Assembly: GCA_023142805.1 (NCBI GenBank)
Contig: JAGLIU010000157.1
Location: 1 to 8,146, forward strand
DNA from: Candidatus Omnitrophota bacterium
GTDB taxonomy: Bacteria > Omnitrophota > Gorgyraeia > Tantalellales > Tantalellaceae
DNA: 8,146 bases
Direction of reading: 5' to 3'
Each line of letters opens with the position of its first letter. The first letter of the stretch is position 1. Below the pieces are notes generated by a model that had not been told where the DNA came from, made no database searches, and saw only the letters and a list, made by a program, of their open reading frames with translations. A program made the position numbers and the translations under genes. This document shows positions 6,373-8,146 of this stretch, one piece after another.

Positions 6373-7845
6373 CTATTCCTGTCTCATGTGAGGAAAAAAT
6401 ATAACCTCACGTATGTTTGCTGAATCGGTAAACAGCATCGCCAACCGGTCAATACCTATACCCAATCCTCCCGCCGGAGGCATACCATATTCAAGTGCCC
6501 GAATGAAATCCTCATCCATCATAGCATCAGGATCAGCTTTTACCTGATTTTCAAACCGCTCCCTCTGATCCACAGGATCATTAAGCTCTGAATACGCGTT
6601 CGCTATTTCCATACCCCCCATGTAAAGTTCGAATCTATCAACCAATCCCGGGTTATCTTTTTTAGATTTAGCTAACGGGCTTAATTCCTTGAACATATCC
6701 ACAACAAAAACCGGGTGATTCTCCGCTTGAGGTTCCACCATCTCGCCCACAATATTTATGATCTGGGTCTTACTTACTTTCTCACCTTCTATTTCAATAC
6801 CTTTAGCCTTAAGTTTTTTAACCCAATCTTCAAGAGGATCTTGAACTCTTATACCAAAATTTGTATCCATAAGATCCGCGAAAGAAACTTTCTTCCAAAC
6901 AGTTAGATCTATCTCTTTTCCTTGAAAATTTATTTTTTCGGCACCAAGAATATCTTTAGCCGCGGTACGAATAATATCCTCCGTAAGCTTCATCATACCG
7001 TCACAATCGGAATACGCCTGATACGCTTCCAACATAGTAAATTCAGGATTATGCCTGACAGAGATCCCTTCATTCCTGAAAGATCTATTTATTTCAAATA
7101 CTTTTTCAAATCCGCCCACAAGAAGTTTTTTAAGATAAAGTTCCGGCGCTACTCTCAAATAAAGAGGCATATCAAGCGCTTCATGACGCGTTTTAAAAGG
7201 TTTTCCCGCGGCACCCCCCGAGACAGGATGCATCATAGGTGTTTCAACTTCAAAAAAACCCTTCTTATCCAAATTATCCCGGATATGTCTGATAAGTTTT
7301 ATTCGTGTTTTGAATTTTTCTTTAGCGTCATCGTTCACTATCAAATCCACATATCTCTGACGATACCTTGTTTCTACATCTTTCAACCCATGCCATTTTT
7401 CCGGCAACGGAAGCAGGGATTTTGATACAACTTTAAAATCGCTTACCTTGATAGTATCCTCTCCTGTCCGTGTCTTAAAAAGCTCCCCTGAAACACCGAT
7501 AATATCGCCTATATCCAATTTTTTAAAAAGCTCAAACGCGTCATCTCCTATAACATCTTTGCGGAAATATGCCTGCATTCTTCCTGAGAAATCTTTTATA
7601 TCAACAAACGCGCTTTTGCCATGCTCTCGCCTGGCCATTATCCGACCCGCTATCTTCGCGGCTTTCCCTTCCGAATAATTTTCCTTCAAAGAACCAATAT
7701 CTTCCGCGTCAGGAAATTCTTCCAGGAAAGGATCTATACCCATAGTCTTGATCATTTCCAGATTCTTATACCTCTGTTCAATTATCTCGTTCTTTTCTTC
7801 AACCGTCTTGCCCGGTTCTTCCTTAACGTCATTTTTCTCTTTCAT
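6373..7845 (-). CDS. lysS: Lysyl-tRNA synthetase, class II
   Basis: LysS attaches lysine to tRNA(Lys) in the cytoplasm using ATP. The 490-residue length is normal for the bacterial class II enzyme. An N-terminal OB-fold anticodon-binding domain spans about 65-142 (AGRIMARREHGKSAFVDI). The catalytic core has motif 1 around GFFEVETPMM (196-205), motif 2 FRNEGISVRHNPEFTMLEAY (256-275) and motif 3 GLGIGIDRLAMLF (460-472). The SPLAK segment (389-393) and NAYSELNDP (416-424), both part of the lysine/ATP site region, are intact. It ends in FFPHMRQE, as usual for the family. The ATG at 7845 is preceded by AAAGGATAAC, giving an acceptable ribosome site. It is the first gene of the block, about 97 bases downstream of a consensus promoter. 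Confidence 0.97.
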   Translation of the reverse strand: MKEKNDVKEEPGKTVEEKNEIIEQRYKNLEMIKTMGIDPFLEEFPDAEDIGSLKENYSEGKAAKIAGRIMARREHGKSAFVDIKDFSGRMQAYFRKDVIGDDAFELFKKLDIGDIIGVSGELFKTRTGEDTIKVSDFKVVSKSLLPLPEKWHGLKDVETRYRQRYVDLIVNDDAKEKFKTRIKLIRHIRDNLDKKGFFEVETPMMHPVSGGAAGKPFKTRHEALDMPLYLRVAPELYLKKLLVGGFEKVFEINRSFRNEGISVRHNPEFTMLEAYQAYSDCDGMMKLTEDIIRTAAKDILGAEKINFQGKEIDLTVWKKVSFADLMDTNFGIRVQDPLEDWVKKLKAKGIEIEGEKVSKTQIINIVGEMVEPQAENHPVFVVDMFKELSPLAKSKKDNPGLVDRFELYMGGMEIANAYSELNDPVDQRERFENQVKADPDAMMDEDFIRALEYGMPPAGGLGIGIDRLAMLFTDSANIREVIFFPHMRQE

Positions 7846-7942
7846 TTACTGTTATCCTTTCACATGCGTATAACAACACAACTACGACACAAATTCCCCC
7901 GCGCACCGACCGTTAGTTATATATAGAATTAATATTCATATG

Positions 7943-7971
7943 ATTATATAAGTTATAATACGAAGTGTCAA
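7943..7971 (-). promoter_or_regulatory. Consensus sigma-70 type promoter for lysS and probably the whole block
   Basis: On the minus strand a perfect -35 box TTGACA (7966-7971) is followed by a 17-base spacer and a perfect -10 box TATAAT (7943-7948). The expected transcription start is near 7936, giving a leader of about 90 bases before the lysS ATG. Both hexamers and the spacing equal the housekeeping-sigma optimum, which is unlikely by chance even in AT-rich DNA. I saw no CIRCE or CtsR-type heat-shock operator near it, so expression may be constitutive. Confidence 0.8.
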
Positions 7972-8008
7972 TGCAATAAAACCATAATTGGATCAGGGAC
8001 TCAAGGGC

Positions 8009-8037
8009 AGAGGCTAAAAATCGGAGGTTAGAGGCTA
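8009..8037. repeat. Degenerate heptamer-type repeat (GAGGYTA)
   Basis: The plus strand contains AGAGGCTA (8009-8016) and then, after a seven-base interruption, GAGGTTA directly joined to GAGGCTA (8024-8037). Three copies of a GAGGYTA word at close to 7-base phasing resemble the other short-period arrays in this window in style, but not in sequence. Confidence 0.5.
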
Positions 8038-8081
8038 CAGGGGCCACGTTTTGATAGAGGAATATAGTACTATCACCTTAA

Positions 8082-8118
8082 ATGTTACATTTTCTTGCCA
8101 GGCATAAAAATGTAACAT
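8082..8118. repeat. 37-base palindrome with perfect 12-bp arms
   Basis: The left arm ATGTTACATTTT (8082-8093) is the exact reverse complement of AAAATGTAACAT (8107-8118). The 13-base centre is itself partly symmetric (TGCC-A-GGCA, 8096-8104), so almost the whole element is palindromic about base 8100. It ends 28 bases from the right edge. Such paired TGTAACAT-type sites could be transposase-binding repeats at an insertion sequence end, a regulator operator, or a terminator-like hairpin of a gene outside the window. The sequence alone does not decide. Confidence 0.7.
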
Positions 8119-8146
8119 CTGGGAGATTTCTGCACTTCCTCGAACA

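Larger units (their letters stand above)
7846..8146. other. 301-base intergenic region upstream of lysS
   Basis: I see no gene here. Moving right from lysS, it holds a leader of about 90 bases with the lysS ribosome site and a GC-rich patch near 7897-7912, an AT-rich stretch with the minus-strand promoter (7943-7971), a short heptamer-type repeat (8009-8037), a perfect 10-base palindrome ATAGTACTAT (8064-8073), and a larger palindrome (8082-8118). Within the leader, CAACACAA (7874-7881) and CGACACAA (7885-7892) form a direct repeat at 11-base spacing. I see no T-box, lysine riboswitch or tRNA. Confidence 0.7.

Noticed and set aside
6307..6375. The lysS stop codon is in the same frame as the permease gene with no other stop between, suggesting a readthrough fusion
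   Set aside because: LysS ends at its normal family C-terminus and the permease begins with its normal N-terminal sequence. The open 23 codons include the REP-like palindrome and are best explained by chance.
8082..8146. Plus-strand open frame starting at the ATG in the palindrome and running off the right edge
   Set aside because: Only about 21 codons are visible, with no ribosome site and no recognisable protein similarity, so it cannot be called a gene from this window.

Overview
The window is one tightly packed, single-direction gene block on the minus strand. Read in transcription order (right to left) it is lysS, a lolC/lolE-type permease, lolD, an ilvE-type aminotransferase, mcsA, mcsB and the first two thirds of clpC, which runs off the left edge. 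No convincing gene lies on the plus strand. A textbook sigma-70 type promoter (TTGACA, 17-nt spacer, TATAAT) sits upstream of lysS. With short or overlapping gene gaps and no visible terminator, all seven genes could be one transcript. The only large internal gap is the 178 bases between mcsB and clpC.

The organism is a bacterium with an outer membrane, because LolC/E and LolD are the inner-membrane machine that releases lipoproteins bound for the outer membrane. It also has the protein-arginine phosphorylation and quality-control set McsA-McsB-ClpC, best known from Firmicutes. Moderate to low GC content, this gene mix and the repeat-filled intergenic spaces suggest an uncultured lineage such as Omnitrophota or another PVC-related phylum. 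That placement is inference, not shown by the sequence.

Region by region: 1-1655 holds the start of clpC. The gap 1656-1833 holds three different short degenerate tandem arrays with periods of 9, 7 and 8 bases, plus the clpC ribosome binding site. 1834-3404 holds mcsB and mcsA, overlapping by 4 bases. 3438-4310 is the aminotransferase, and 4327-6306 is lolD and the permease. A REP-like palindrome fills the lysS-permease gap (6328-6362). 6373-7845 is lysS. 7846-8146 holds the lysS leader and promoter, a short heptamer-type repeat, and a strong 37-base palindrome near the right edge that may mark a mobile element boundary.

Functionally, McsB with its activator McsA should phosphorylate arginines on damaged proteins, and ClpC should unfold the tagged proteins for ClpP (not in the window). 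LolCD-type export, tRNA charging with lysine and branched-chain amino acid transamination are housekeeping functions that appear to be co-transcribed with them. No wholly unknown gene system was found. The most unusual material is in the intergenic DNA: several unrelated short-period degenerate arrays and two palindromes, which look like genome-wide families worth searching for.
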